A stretch of DNA of 64,000 nucleotides. It comes from Pseudodesulfovibrio tunisiensis. GTDB taxonomy: Bacteria > Desulfobacterota > Desulfovibrionia > Desulfovibrionales > Desulfovibrionaceae. The notes beneath the pieces were generated by a model. It searched no databases, had not been told where the DNA came from, and was given only the letters and a program-made list of their open reading frames with translations. Within the stretch, counting starts at the first letter, position 1, and each line of letters opens with the position of its first letter. The DNA is taken from the NCBI RefSeq assembly GCF_022809775.1, contig NZ_CP094380.1, positions 1,096,001-1,160,000 of the forward strand, written 5' to 3'. This document shows positions 17,031 through 25,757 of the stretch, piece by piece. A program made the position numbers and the translations under genes.

Positions 17031-17195
17031 TAAAGCCTGGAAGACAGGTGAGGCTGGAAAGAGATTGGGAACGAACACAAACAGAAGGTTGAAAGGGCCA
17101 GAGCCCAATCAAGCAAACCGTTCCAGTCCGCCCGCCCACGGTTGACCGGGCCCACACGGATCGTCGGGGCGAACGCCGCAAGCGTTCGCCCTTTC
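17031..17195 (+). ncRNA. candidate structured small RNA, about 165 nt
   Basis: Between the ADH synthase gene and the convergent Hpt gene there is no open frame, but there is a promoter-like element (17005-17020), several self-complementary pairs and a terminal hairpin. The pairs are CCTG/CAGG near 17036-17048, GATTGGG 17063-17069 with CCCAATC 17104-17110, and AACCG 17117-17121 with CGGTT 17139-17143. The end is a 10-bp perfect stem (17167-17176 with 17182-17191) followed by TTT. I could not match it to 6S, SRP, tmRNA or RNase P. A noncoding transcript is an inference. Confidence 0.4.
17167..17194 (+). terminator. terminator ending the candidate small RNA
   Basis: GGGCGAACGC, loop CGCAA, GCGTTCGCCC, then TTT. 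The minus strand has no T run, so it points rightward. Confidence 0.65.
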
Positions 17196-17217
17196 GTTGC
17201 AACGGCCCGGGAAAGAC

Positions 17218-17523
17218 TCACTTGAACTCGTAGCGAACATTGTCCAGATAATGGGCCAGCCGATCCAGAGCATCCTCGGCAGCCTTCCTGTCACCGGCCT
17301 TGCCCGCCTGCTCGAGTTCGCGCCCCAGCTCGCCCATCCCCAGAAAACCGTATCCCCTGCCAGCGCCCTTGGCCGAATGGCCGAGACGGGTCACGGTTGC
17401 CAGATCGCCTTCCGCCAAAGCCTGGCGCATTGTTTCCACATCCCTGCGGCTGGAAGCAAAAAAGCGGTCCATCAGCACTTCCAGTTCCGCATCAACATGT
17501 TCAAGCATGGGCTGTTTCGCCAT
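17218..17523 (-). CDS. Hpt-domain phosphotransfer protein
   Basis: A 101-residue helical protein with the histidine phosphotransfer motif LGHSAKGAGRGYGFLGMGELGRELEQAG; His49 is the predicted phospho-acceptor. Stand-alone Hpt proteins carry phosphate between hybrid kinases and response regulators. The hybrid kinase at 4.2-5.8 kb and the single-domain receiver at 36.5 kb in this window are possible partners, but no adjacency shows it. The ATG at 17523 follows GGAGGA; upstream in-frame sequence has no ribosome site. It is divergent from mltC. Confidence 0.87.
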   Translation of the reverse strand: MAKQPMLEHVDAELEVLMDRFFASSRRDVETMRQALAEGDLATVTRLGHSAKGAGRGYGFLGMGELGRELEQAGKAGDRKAAEDALDRLAHYLDNVRYEFK

Positions 17524-17664
17524 GATTCCTCCGATCCGGGCCGCCCCCCGCGCCGAGTTGCCTCTTGAACTCCTTGCCAAAGGCAACTACCCTGCCTGCA
17601 TGAATGTCCCGTTTCCGTCCCTTGAAATATCAAGCCTCGGTTCCGCGCCGCAAATGATAATACC

Positions 17665-18837
17665 ATGAACGCAATCAAACCCGCCGTCCTGCTCCTGTGT
17701 CTTGCCCTTGTCGGCTCCTGCACCCGGCACGATGCCTACCGCATTGCCCGCGCAGCAGCCTCGGGCGATCCCGCCGCAGCCGCAACAGCGCTTGCGCGCG
17801 ATCAGGCCGTCTCCTATGCCACGAACCCGGAAGCACTGGTTTCGGACATCAAGACCTTCCGCAACATGCTGGAAAAATTCGTCAAGGCGATTCAGGGCGA
17901 ATGGGGCGACAAGGACGTGCGCCTGCCCCAGCCCAAGACCTATGTAAAATATACGCAGGACTACCTGTCGCGAGCCACGGTGGATTTCGACAAGGGGCTC
18001 GTCACCGTGGAAACACTGGACACGAAGGACACCCGAAAAAGCCTGCGGGAAGCCATCGTGGTCACCCTGCTGACCCCGGACGATCCCCGGGCCGTGGACC
18101 TGTATTCGGCCAAGCCCGTGGTCCTCGGCGAAACTCCGTTCCTGCTCGGCGAGGTCAAGGACTTCGACGGCAGCGACATCCGCTGGGAATGGCGCGCCGG
18201 ACGGTTTGCCGACCGACTGGTTTCGGATGCAAGGACGCGAACCATCCGCGCAAAGTCAGGGAAACGCACTGCCACCTATGTCACGATCCCCATGACCCGG
18301 GACCATCTGAACGTGCGCGCCGCCAAGTACCGCAACCACGTCCGGACTGCGGCCAAACGGTTCAACGTCAGCCCGAACCTGATCTACGCCATCATGAAGG
18401 TGGAATCCGATTTCAATCCGTTCGCCGTGAGCCACGCCATGGCACTTGGCCTGATGCAGGTGGTGCCGACAACTGCAGGCAGTGACGTGTACCGTTTTCT
18501 CAACGGCCGGGACGGTCGCCCCACAAAGAACATGCTGTTCCAGCCCGACACGAACATCACCTACGGCACAGCCTACCTGCACCTGCTGGACACCCGTTTT
18601 CTCGGCCGGATCGACAACCCGGTTTCCCGGGAATATTGTGTGATCTCGGGATACAACGGGGGTGCTGGCAATGTGCTGCGCACTTTTTCCCGGGACAGGG
18701 ACAAGGCCGTCTCCCATATCAATTCGCTGGGGCCGGATCAGGTATATCGGACCCTGAGGGCCGATCTGCCGCAGGCGGAAACGCGCCGCTATCTCCTCAA
18801 GGTGATGGAAGCCAAGAAATCCTTTGTCAACTTCTAG
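17665..18837 (+). CDS. mltC: membrane-bound lytic transglycosylase C-like lipoprotein
   Basis: A 390-residue outer-membrane lipoprotein with a signal ending in lipobox VGSC (Cys19). Residues about 50-200 match the MltC N-terminal domain (DUF3393). The C-terminal SLT domain has the catalytic Glu in IYAIMKVESDFNPFAVS, followed by ALGLMQVVPTTAG and the late motif GYNGGAGNVL. It cleaves peptidoglycan glycan strands, producing anhydromuropeptides. The length fits MltC of other proteobacteria. The PilZ protein gene follows 13 bases later on the same strand, so the two may be cotranscribed. Confidence 0.92.
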   Translation: MNAIKPAVLLLCLALVGSCTRHDAYRIARAAASGDPAAAATALARDQAVSYATNPEALVSDIKTFRNMLEKFVKAIQGEWGDKDVRLPQPKTYVKYTQDYLSRATVDFDKGLVTVETLDTKDTRKSLREAIVVTLLTPDDPRAVDLYSAKPVVLGETPFLLGEVKDFDGSDIRWEWRAGRFADRLVSDARTRTIRAKSGKRTATYVTIPMTRDHLNVRAAKYRNHVRTAAKRFNVSPNLIYAIMKVESDFNPFAVSHAMALGLMQVVPTTAGSDVYRFLNGRDGRPTKNMLFQPDTNITYGTAYLHLLDTRFLGRIDNPVSREYCVISGYNGGAGNVLRTFSRDRDKAVSHINSLGPDQVYRTLRADLPQAETRRYLLKVMEAKKSFVNF

Positions 18838-18850
18838 CCCGCAATCGCCC

Positions 18851-19753
18851 ATGCCACTTCAGGAAATCCTTCAAACCGCCTCCAGGGCCGTCAACGAAAA
18901 CCTGCAATCCATTGCCCCGGGGCTGCCCTCGGACCTGCTCCGCTATGCCGGGGCAACCGTGCTCGTCTGTCTGGCCCTGCTTCTGCTCATTGCCGCCGCG
19001 TCCCTGCTGCGCAAGAAAAAGCCCACCGTCAGTAGGGACATTTTTGCCCACCTCAGCAGAAAAGGCGTGATGCTGGACGTGATGAACGGGCCGAAGTCGA
19101 CGGCACTGCGCTGCGCAATCACGTCCGTATCCCGAAAACGTCTCAGGTGCGCGGTCGTGGAACGTCTTGATCTGCCACAGGTCGAACAGGGGGAAAACGC
19201 ACTGTGCATGTTCGCGCCCGCACGCGTGGACGACCGCACCGTCAATGCGTTCTACGCCGAAATGCTGGAACTGGACCTGAGCAAGGGCGAAGCTGGACAC
19301 GTCGTGCTGGCACGGCCGAACAAGCTGTTTCACAAATCGCGACGCAGCCAGAAACGCAAGCGGGTCGTGGACCAGCAATTCGTGCGCGTGAAGCTCTGGC
19401 TGGCTGATCCGCAGGAATCCGACATCGCCTTCGAGGACGCGGTCCCGCATATCGGAGTGAATGCCTTTGCCAGCCGCAACGGCCAATCCGCCAATTCGGT
19501 CATCAACATCTCGAAAAGCGGCATGGCTCTGTCCATCAGCGACTCCCTGCTTCCGGAAACGTGCGGCGTGGGCGCTCCGGTGACGGTCAACCTGTTCATG
19601 TTCCGCTTCAGGGACAAGGAGTTTCACCCCTTCTGGTATCAGGGCGAAGTGCGCTCCCTTGGACAGGCTTCGCCCGGGTTCACGCGAATCGGCATCGAAT
19701 TCACGGGCGTCGGCAGATTCACGGCTCGGGAACTGACCTGGAACAATCTCTAG
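18851..19753 (+). CDS. membrane-anchored PilZ-like protein
   Basis: A 300-residue protein with a single membrane helix near residues 33-53 (ATVLVCLALLLLIAAASLL), then a soluble part. The C-terminal third carries a PilZ-like pattern: a basic RSQKRKRVV stretch ahead of a beta strand, then NISKSGM, which fits the (D/N)xSxxG motif, and a closing strand FTRIGIEFTGV. It may sense cyclic di-GMP at the membrane. I start at the ATG at 18851; a TTG nine codons upstream overlaps the end of mltC. A strong bidirectional terminator follows. Confidence 0.7.
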   Translation: MPLQEILQTASRAVNENLQSIAPGLPSDLLRYAGATVLVCLALLLLIAAASLLRKKKPTVSRDIFAHLSRKGVMLDVMNGPKSTALRCAITSVSRKRLRCAVVERLDLPQVEQGENALCMFAPARVDDRTVNAFYAEMLELDLSKGEAGHVVLARPNKLFHKSRRSQKRKRVVDQQFVRVKLWLADPQESDIAFEDAVPHIGVNAFASRNGQSANSVINISKSGMALSISDSLLPETCGVGAPVTVNLFMFRFRDKEFHPFWYQGEVRSLGQASPGFTRIGIEFTGVGRFTARELTWNNL

Positions 19754-19758
19754 AAATC

Positions 19759-19791
19759 AAAAAGGACCCGACATTTGCCGGGTCCTTTTTT
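19759..19791. terminator. bidirectional terminator
   Basis: A 12-bp stem (19759-19770 with 19779-19790) with an A run on the left and a T run on the right, serving the PilZ gene and the convergent gene at 19811. Confidence 0.88.
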
Positions 19792-19810
19792 GATCCCATG
19801 TTCGAAAAAA

Positions 19811-20167
19811 TCAACCAAGCTTGCTGATGAACCGATCCCTGGCAAGACTCGGCATGTTTCCGGCTCCCCGGCTGTAACCGGAAAAACGGCGGTTCTGCTT
19901 GCGCATGTTGAGCAGGTCATGCTTGAGCGATGCATGCAGCTTTCTGGCCTGACTCGTGATTTCGGCATGCAGGTTCTTCATTTCCACCAATTCGTCGGCC
20001 AGCGACTGCAAATCGTCCCGCCCGAGATCGGCGATGGCCTGATCCAGCAGCCGCTCCCTGTCCTGAGCAAGACGGTCGGCCTCGAACACATCCCCGTCGA
20101 GCAGGGAACCGAGTTCGCGCCGCCCAATGTTCAGGGCTTCATTGAGCAATTGACGACGTTCAGCCAT
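19811..20167 (-). CDS. small helical protein, possible flagellar chaperone-like
   Basis: A 118-residue, strongly helical protein with heptad-like spacing (RRQLLNEALNIGRRELGSLL, LADELVEMKNLHAEITSQARKLHASL) and a basic tail. Size and helix pattern recall FlgN/FliT-type flagellar export chaperones, but no diagnostic motif is present, so this is weak inference. The ATG at 20167 lies two bases behind the stop of the upstream gene, which implies coupling. Together with the 201-residue protein and the GT9 glycosyltransferase it forms a leftward group. Confidence 0.6.
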   Translation of the reverse strand: MAERRQLLNEALNIGRRELGSLLDGDVFEADRLAQDRERLLDQAIADLGRDDLQSLADELVEMKNLHAEITSQARKLHASLKHDLLNMRKQNRRFSGYSRGAGNMPSLARDRFISKLG

Positions 20168-20169
20168 AT

Positions 20170-20775
20170 CTACTTCTTCCTGTAGGCGCGAATGTCCTCG
20201 CGAAGCTGGGCAATGACCTTTTTCCATTTTTCCACCGCAGGCAAAAATTCGTATTCAAGCAGATCGGCCAGAAGAATCCAGTCCTCGTTTTCAAGGACGT
20301 CGCTCATCTCCGTGAACAGGCCGGACAGCTCTTCGGCCGCGTCCGCATACTGAACATGATCCTTCAGGGAATACTCGTTGCGGAGCAGTCCCACCATCTG
20401 GAGAAAATTGCGGGTAACGTCCAGCAGGTCCTGATAGGTTTCGAGAGCCTCGGCGTCGTCGGCCTGACGAAACAGTTCGGCCACACGCTTGCCGCCCTCG
20501 CTCATGATGGTCACGACCTTGTACAGCTCACGGGTGATTTCCACGGCCATGTCGTTGACCGCCATGGTCCTGATCTCCACGCTCTCCACCTCGGACATCT
20601 CGATGTCCTCGGCCTGATGCGGGTAGATTTCCGTAAAGGGCTCGTCATTGACCAGCACGTCCGTGACGATGCGGTTCTCCAGCGCACCGTCTTCCATGAC
20701 CGTGCTGAAGACCTGCTCCAGATTCTGAAAATTGCGTTCACCAAGATCGTATTTCTTGCCGTCGATAAACAACAT
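20170..20775 (-). CDS. conserved hypothetical helical protein
   Basis: A 201-residue acidic, soluble protein. It begins with a beta-rich segment MLFIDGKKYDLGERNF and continues as long helices (VNDMAVEITRELYKVVTIMSEGGKRVAELF). No catalytic motif or known family is recognised. The ATG at 20775 follows GAAGGAG; an in-frame codon far upstream has no ribosome site. It lies between the GT9 glycosyltransferase gene and the small helical protein, and all three read leftward. In Desulfovibrio such groups are often near flagellar glycosylation genes, but nothing here proves a flagellar role. Confidence 0.65.
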   Translation of the reverse strand: MLFIDGKKYDLGERNFQNLEQVFSTVMEDGALENRIVTDVLVNDEPFTEIYPHQAEDIEMSEVESVEIRTMAVNDMAVEITRELYKVVTIMSEGGKRVAELFRQADDAEALETYQDLLDVTRNFLQMVGLLRNEYSLKDHVQYADAAEELSGLFTEMSDVLENEDWILLADLLEYEFLPAVEKWKKVIAQLREDIRAYRKK

Positions 20776-20856
20776 TGCTGACTCCTTCGCGCAATGGGAT
20801 GATACTTTTTTGCCGCCCATAACCGGTCGAGGATTCAGATACAAGAAACGTGCCTA

Positions 20857-22407
20857 TCAGTAAATTGCCGTTTTCATCGCGCCGACCAGCGCCCTGTAGC
20901 GCTCAATCATTTCCAGCAACGCGACAAGATGGTTTCCGTCCTTGTGGGACTCGAACATCCACAATGATCCGAGTATCTTGAGTTCCGAAACACTTTCCAG
21001 AAGGTTCTGAAACCGCTGCCATGAGCCCAGAAACTTCTGCTTGGCATGCTCCCGAGGATTCTTCGCAAGCACCATGCCCTGCTGAAGGAGCAGAAAAAGG
21101 ATGTCATGCGCATCCGTCAAATTTTTGGACAGGAATTCGGCCAAATCCGGATCGGGGCACCGGGGCAGGGAAATGCCTTCCAAAGATTCCCTGTCCAGAA
21201 AACCACGGTAGAGCCTGCGCTGGGCATCAATCCACCACGCGCGTCCCGTGTTGCCATGCCCGGAAAGGGATTCCAGAGCCATGAATCCATCGGAACCGAC
21301 CACGGATCGCCAGACTCTGGCACCGGTCCATGGGATGCCCGCCTGCGCCCCGAAAAGCTGGCGCACGCATCCGACCACGGTTTCCGGTTGCACGGCATGA
21401 CGGCATTCATGATCATTCGCACATGCCCTGCCGAATTCGCAGGGATGACATTGCACATCCGGCTCCAGACTGACGCATCCGGCGCTGTACGGCCCGGTAT
21501 CCCAAGGCTGGGCCGTGGCCAGAAAAATCGCGACCACGGGCACACCAAGACCGGCAGCAAGGTGCATGGTCCCGGTATCGTTCGTGATCAGGACACGGCA
21601 ATGCCGCAGAACACCACCAAGCTGTTCCAGCCCGGTCTTTCCCGTCAAATCAATATGCGGACAGGTCGCGCCTTCGCTGAAGCGATGCGCCAATCCGGTT
21701 TCCGACGCCGTACCCAGCAGCACGGGAACAAGCTTTTCCTCTTCCCAAAGGAGTTGGGCAGCACGCACGAAATGCGCCACGGGCCAACGTCGGTGCTCTT
21801 CGCTCGCTCCGAGCTGCACGGCCAGAAATCCCTTTCCGGACTCTCCACTTCCGGAAGTCAGCAGCTCGCGTGCCTGCTCCATGACAGAGGAATCGGGATC
21901 GGCCAGACGCAGGGATTTTCCCTTGTCCTGCAACCCGGCGGTCCTGCGAAAAAGGTCGCAGACATTGAAGGGACTGGTTCCCCGATTCCCGCCCGCCATT
22001 TGCAGAAACGCGGCCCACGGTCCCGAGTCCGCGTTGAACCCGAATTCGTCCACGCTGAAACCGCGCAATTCAGCTCCATCCGGGGCCAGCGCCCGCACCA
22101 GCAGTCGCGAGGATACGGACGGAGTCAGGTTGACGACAATGTCCGCCGGAAACTCCGCAGCCAATGCCTCGCGGAACCCGGTGCATTCGCGCACGGCCTT
22201 GCGCCAGTCTCCGTCCAGCGCCGCAAGTAACCGGGCCCCGGGCAGACTGAACACCGAATCCAGATCGCGCAGCAGACGCGCCGCACCGGAAAAATTCTCC
22301 AGACAGACCAGTCCCACGCGGCCGCCAAGGGCCTTGAAACCGGAAATCACGGGCTGGGTCTGAATGAGGTCGCCGAATCGGGTCAGATTGATGATCAGAA
22401 CGTTCAT
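20857..22407 (-). CDS. glycosyltransferase family 9 protein (heptosyltransferase-like)
   Basis: A 516-residue protein. Residues 1-350 form a GT9 fold: N-terminus MNVLIINLTRFGDLIQTQPVI, central LAVQLGASEEHRRWPVAHFVR and the donor-site motif LITNDTGTMHLAAGLGVPVVAIF. Classical GT9 enzymes add heptose from ADP-heptose to lipopolysaccharide; related Desulfovibrio proteins may modify other acceptors. The C-terminal 150 residues (after GARVWRSVVG) are an extra, mostly helical region not found in WaaC/WaaF, so the protein is longer than the usual 330-350 residues. Upstream lies the GlnD-like nucleotidyltransferase gene in the same orientation. Confidence 0.85.
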   Translation of the reverse strand: MNVLIINLTRFGDLIQTQPVISGFKALGGRVGLVCLENFSGAARLLRDLDSVFSLPGARLLAALDGDWRKAVRECTGFREALAAEFPADIVVNLTPSVSSRLLVRALAPDGAELRGFSVDEFGFNADSGPWAAFLQMAGGNRGTSPFNVCDLFRRTAGLQDKGKSLRLADPDSSVMEQARELLTSGSGESGKGFLAVQLGASEEHRRWPVAHFVRAAQLLWEEEKLVPVLLGTASETGLAHRFSEGATCPHIDLTGKTGLEQLGGVLRHCRVLITNDTGTMHLAAGLGVPVVAIFLATAQPWDTGPYSAGCVSLEPDVQCHPCEFGRACANDHECRHAVQPETVVGCVRQLFGAQAGIPWTGARVWRSVVGSDGFMALESLSGHGNTGRAWWIDAQRRLYRGFLDRESLEGISLPRCPDPDLAEFLSKNLTDAHDILFLLLQQGMVLAKNPREHAKQKFLGSWQRFQNLLESVSELKILGSLWMFESHKDGNHLVALLEMIERYRALVGAMKTAIY

Positions 22408-22470
22408 GAAATCGCCTTGTCAAAATTCAGTGTGCACTATCGCAACTTTGCAAGATAAGGACCGAAATAC

Positions 22471-23535
22471 CTACAATCCGGCCCCGGCCTGCACCAGCCG
22501 GATCAGTTTTTCCGCAGCCGCCACGGCATCGCGCAATCGCTTTTTGTCTGCCTTGCACATATAGGAGGGATTGACGTAGCTGTGCCCGGACAATCCTTCC
22601 TCTGCGCAGGCCAGACCGATTTCCAGACGCATTCGCTGAAGGTGTTCCCATGCTGTCAGCATGTCCGTGCCATGCCTTTCGGACACATGCCCTTGCGCAG
22701 CCAAGGCTCGAATGCGGTCGCAGGTGTGCAGTTCCGGCAAACCGTATTTCAGGGCCAGAATGCGCGCTCCATTGGTCAGATGCGCCAGCACGCTGTGCTT
22801 GATGTCCAGAAAACCGTGCCACGGCCCGGATTTTTCCGTGATGAAGGCCCCGTAGAAGGTCAGGGGCAATCGATATTGCGTCAATTCGTCCACCAGCATC
22901 CGCACTGCGACCGGACGCGAACGCACGAACTCCCACAGCCGATCGCGAAGCAGCAACGCTTCGGCCCTGCTGCCGTACAGGGAACGAAAATCCAGAATCA
23001 GCCCGGACTGCCACGGCCCCTTTTCCATGGGATTGGAAAGCCAGCCGGTAAGCCGCTCCAGCCAGCAATCGAAGTCCCCGCGCCATTCCTCGCTGCTGAC
23101 CATGATTCCGCCCCGGCACAAGGGCAACCCGGCTCCGTCCAGCGCAAGAACAATGTCGCCCGTAGCTTCGTCCAGTTCGTCCGGATCGGGATTGCCGCGC
23201 ACGAGCAGACCGTTGTCCTGATCCGAGCCCATGACCTGCTCTCCGCGTCCGCCCGAACCGAATTCCAGAAACGTGCAGTCCTTGAGCCAGGCATATCGAT
23301 CCGCATGCGCCTCCAGCACGGCCAGCACCACGTCCTCGTTGAACGCGGTCAGCCTGCGGCAGGTCTCCTCGGCGTCCAGCCCTTGATCCAGCCAGTCCTG
23401 CACCAGATCCAGACGCGTACGCCGAATGCCGCGCAACTTGCCGTCCGCGGCCATGACCTGCAATTCGGCCCCGAGCCGTTCCGGTGGCCGGATCGACCAT
23501 TCCCGACCGGAATCCGCGTCGCCACTCGCGTTCAC
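22471..23535 (-). CDS. DUF294-type putative nucleotidyltransferase
   Basis: About 354 residues related to the GlnD-like nucleotidyltransferase domain (DUF294) and its C-terminal partner domain. The NTase core shows FLEFGSGGRGEQVMGSDQDNGLLV, where GSGGRGE and D-x-D (SDQDN) supply the Gly/Ser and Mg2+-binding Asp residues. A helical C-terminal domain follows from about residue 215. Relatives with CBS and cyclic-nucleotide domains exist; this one lacks them. Start choice: the GTG at 23535 has GGAGG five bases upstream, while an ATG four codons earlier has none. The target of nucleotidylation is unknown. Confidence 0.82.
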   Translation of the reverse strand: MNASGDADSGREWSIRPPERLGAELQVMAADGKLRGIRRTRLDLVQDWLDQGLDAEETCRRLTAFNEDVVLAVLEAHADRYAWLKDCTFLEFGSGGRGEQVMGSDQDNGLLVRGNPDPDELDEATGDIVLALDGAGLPLCRGGIMVSSEEWRGDFDCWLERLTGWLSNPMEKGPWQSGLILDFRSLYGSRAEALLLRDRLWEFVRSRPVAVRMLVDELTQYRLPLTFYGAFITEKSGPWHGFLDIKHSVLAHLTNGARILALKYGLPELHTCDRIRALAAQGHVSERHGTDMLTAWEHLQRMRLEIGLACAEEGLSGHSYVNPSYMCKADKKRLRDAVAAAEKLIRLVQAGAGL

Positions 23536-23719
23536 ATGCGCCTCCATGCCATGCGCATCCGCCGTTGACCGGCGGAAATCATCCGTTAGCCGTGCCCGCC
23601 CAATGTCACTTTCCCGTGACCGAAGCCCTTTGACCGTTCACCGGAAAGCGAATGCCTGCTTCATGTTCCTTACTGTAAAACGCTTTCATCGGCAAAAATT
23701 TCAACATTCGGGGGAAATC

Positions 23720-23989
23720 ATGGATCAGCAAATCGAGGCCATCCGCAAACGTCAACTGAACATGGCGCTGGGCATCGGCATTCCGTACTTCGCCTTTGTC
23801 ATCGGCATATTCCTGCTGGTGTATCTGGCAAAGGACGCCGTAGCCGGAGTCGGCATCATGGGATTCCCCCTGCACTACTGGCTCGTTGCCGTAGCCGTGT
23901 ACCCCCTCACCTGGGCTCTGTTCATCTGGTATGTCGGCCGCGCCAACGCCATGGAAGACGAAATCGCCGAAATCGAGGGAGGAGAATAA
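23720..23989 (+). CDS. small subunit/partner of a Na+/solute symporter (DUF485-like)
   Basis: An 89-residue membrane protein with two helices (about residues 19-39 and 53-76) and charged ends. It lies one base ahead of a sodium/solute symporter gene, as do DUF485 (YjcH) and related partner proteins of ActP-type symporters. Such small subunits are thought to be needed for stable or regulated symport. The ATG at 23720 follows a GGGGGAAA site. Exact family membership is inferred from size, topology and position. Confidence 0.75.
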   Translation: MDQQIEAIRKRQLNMALGIGIPYFAFVIGIFLLVYLAKDAVAGVGIMGFPLHYWLVAVAVYPLTWALFIWYVGRANAMEDEIAEIEGGE

Positions 23990-23990
23990 C

Positions 23991-25562
23991 ATGGAAACCG
24001 GATATCAGATCCCCATCACGGCTCTGGTGCTGATCGGGTGCATGCTGGCCTTTACCGTGGTCACGACATGGATGTTCCGACGGCAGAAAACATCTGCCGA
24101 CTATTACCTTGCCGGACGCAAGGTCAATTCCTTCATCAATGCCTCGGCCATTTCCTCGGACTATCTGTCCGCAGCCTCGTTTCTGGGCGTCGCCGGCGTG
24201 GCTTTCCTGTTCGGATTCGACGGCATCATCTACGCACTGGGCTTCTTCGTGGGCTATATCGCCCTGCTGCTCTTTCTGGCCAGCCCGCTCAGAAAATTCG
24301 GCCGCTATACCGTGCCGGATTTCGTGTCCGAACGGTTTCATTCCAAGAGCGCGCGCATTCTGGGTGTGATCGGCGTGCTGTTCGTGTCCCTGTTCTACAT
24401 GGCTCCGCAAATGCTGGGCGCGGGCAAGGTCATGGGCCTGCTCCTGAACATGGAATATGGCACGGCCATCGTGGTCATATCCTGCATCATCACGGTCTAC
24501 GTGGCCGTGGGCGGCATGAAGGGCACCACGGTCAACCAGCTCGTCCAGTTCTGGATTCTGTTCGGCGCCATGTTCCTGCTCGCCTTCATCCCGTTCATGG
24601 TCAAGGGATACACCTACACCGACGTGGTGGCGTTCATCCAGCAGTTCAAGGGACCGGACCCCACGGGCAAGATGTTCGACGGCGGGGCCTATGCATCTCC
24701 TGCCTACTGGCTGACCAACCTCAAGGATACCCTGAGCCTGCTTCTGGCCCTGATGTTCGGCACGGCCGGTCTGCCCCACATTCTGGTCCGCTTCTACACC
24801 GCACCGGACGGCAAGGCCGCACGCCGCACAGTCATCTACGTGCTGCTGCTCATCGGCATGTTCTACATCCTCAGCCCGTACGTGGGCCACGTGGTCCGCT
24901 ACGTCTACCTTCAGGGCGAAACCCTGGGCGTGAGTCCGCACCTGATGAAATGGCTGGCGGCCAACGGCAAGAATCTGGCCGTTCCCGTGGCCGGATCGCA
25001 CTTCGGCGGACAGATCCTGCTCGGCATCGTGGTGGCTGGCGCGTTCGCCGCCATCCTGTCCACCGTGGCCGGGCTGATCATCGCCTGCGCCGGAGCCATC
25101 GGTCACGACCTCGTGGTCAACGTGTTCAATCCGAACATGCCGGAACGCACGCGCGTCACGGTCGCCCGCGTCGCCTCCCTGTTCATCGGCATGCTTGGCA
25201 TTCCACTGGGATTCATGGCCGAGAACATGCAGATCGCGGTTCTGGTCGGACTCGCCTTTGCCATTGCCGCATCCACCTTCTTCCCGGTGCTGGTCATGGG
25301 CGTGTGGTGGCCGAAGATGACCAGAGGCGGAGCATGCGCCGGGCTGGTCACGGGCATTGTCGGCTCGTTTGCCATGATTCTGGGCAGGGAATATCTGCCC
25401 ACGATCCTGCAATTCAAGAATCCCGGCGGATTCGTGATGCTGCTGAGCTTTCTGGCCATCTACGCGGTTTCCCGCATGGAATACGCGGCCAGAGGCGAGG
25501 ACGCCCTGCCGCACGACACCCACGAGGTCATGGCCATCCTGCATGGCCCGGAACAGGCGTAA
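23991..25562 (+). CDS. sodium/solute symporter (ActP-like)
   Basis: A 523-residue SSS-family transporter with about 13 helices. The signature SADYYLAGRKVNSFINASAISSDYLSAASFLG is typical of the acetate/pyruvate-type branch, as is the internal GTAGLPHILVRFYTAPDGKAARRT. It probably imports a small monocarboxylate such as acetate, pyruvate or lactate with Na+; lactate and pyruvate are the main substrates of these bacteria, so this is plausible but unproven. The ATG is one base behind the small partner gene and has the site GGAGGAG. A hairpin at 25658 closes the unit. Confidence 0.92.
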   Translation: METGYQIPITALVLIGCMLAFTVVTTWMFRRQKTSADYYLAGRKVNSFINASAISSDYLSAASFLGVAGVAFLFGFDGIIYALGFFVGYIALLLFLASPLRKFGRYTVPDFVSERFHSKSARILGVIGVLFVSLFYMAPQMLGAGKVMGLLLNMEYGTAIVVISCIITVYVAVGGMKGTTVNQLVQFWILFGAMFLLAFIPFMVKGYTYTDVVAFIQQFKGPDPTGKMFDGGAYASPAYWLTNLKDTLSLLLALMFGTAGLPHILVRFYTAPDGKAARRTVIYVLLLIGMFYILSPYVGHVVRYVYLQGETLGVSPHLMKWLAANGKNLAVPVAGSHFGGQILLGIVVAGAFAAILSTVAGLIIACAGAIGHDLVVNVFNPNMPERTRVTVARVASLFIGMLGIPLGFMAENMQIAVLVGLAFAIAASTFFPVLVMGVWWPKMTRGGACAGLVTGIVGSFAMILGREYLPTILQFKNPGGFVMLLSFLAIYAVSRMEYAARGEDALPHDTHEVMAILHGPEQA

Positions 25563-25657
25563 AAACGGCATCCCCTGAACAGGCAGACTGTTGAGAACGG
25601 AGCGAATGCCTTTTCTGAAACAACAACAACGCAGTCGCCCCGCTGTCGACAGCCCGA

Positions 25658-25684
25658 GGCGAAGGACGCAATGCGTCCTTCGCC
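25658..25684 (+). terminator. terminator after the symporter
   Basis: A 12-bp perfect stem (25658-25669 with 25673-25684), an AAT loop and a weakly T-rich tail. Confidence 0.7.
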
Positions 25685-25757
25685 CTTCAGCATTCTCCTT
25701 GACAGCCACCAGCACCATACCTACTTATTGACCGACTGAAACAGCAAGGAGATATCA

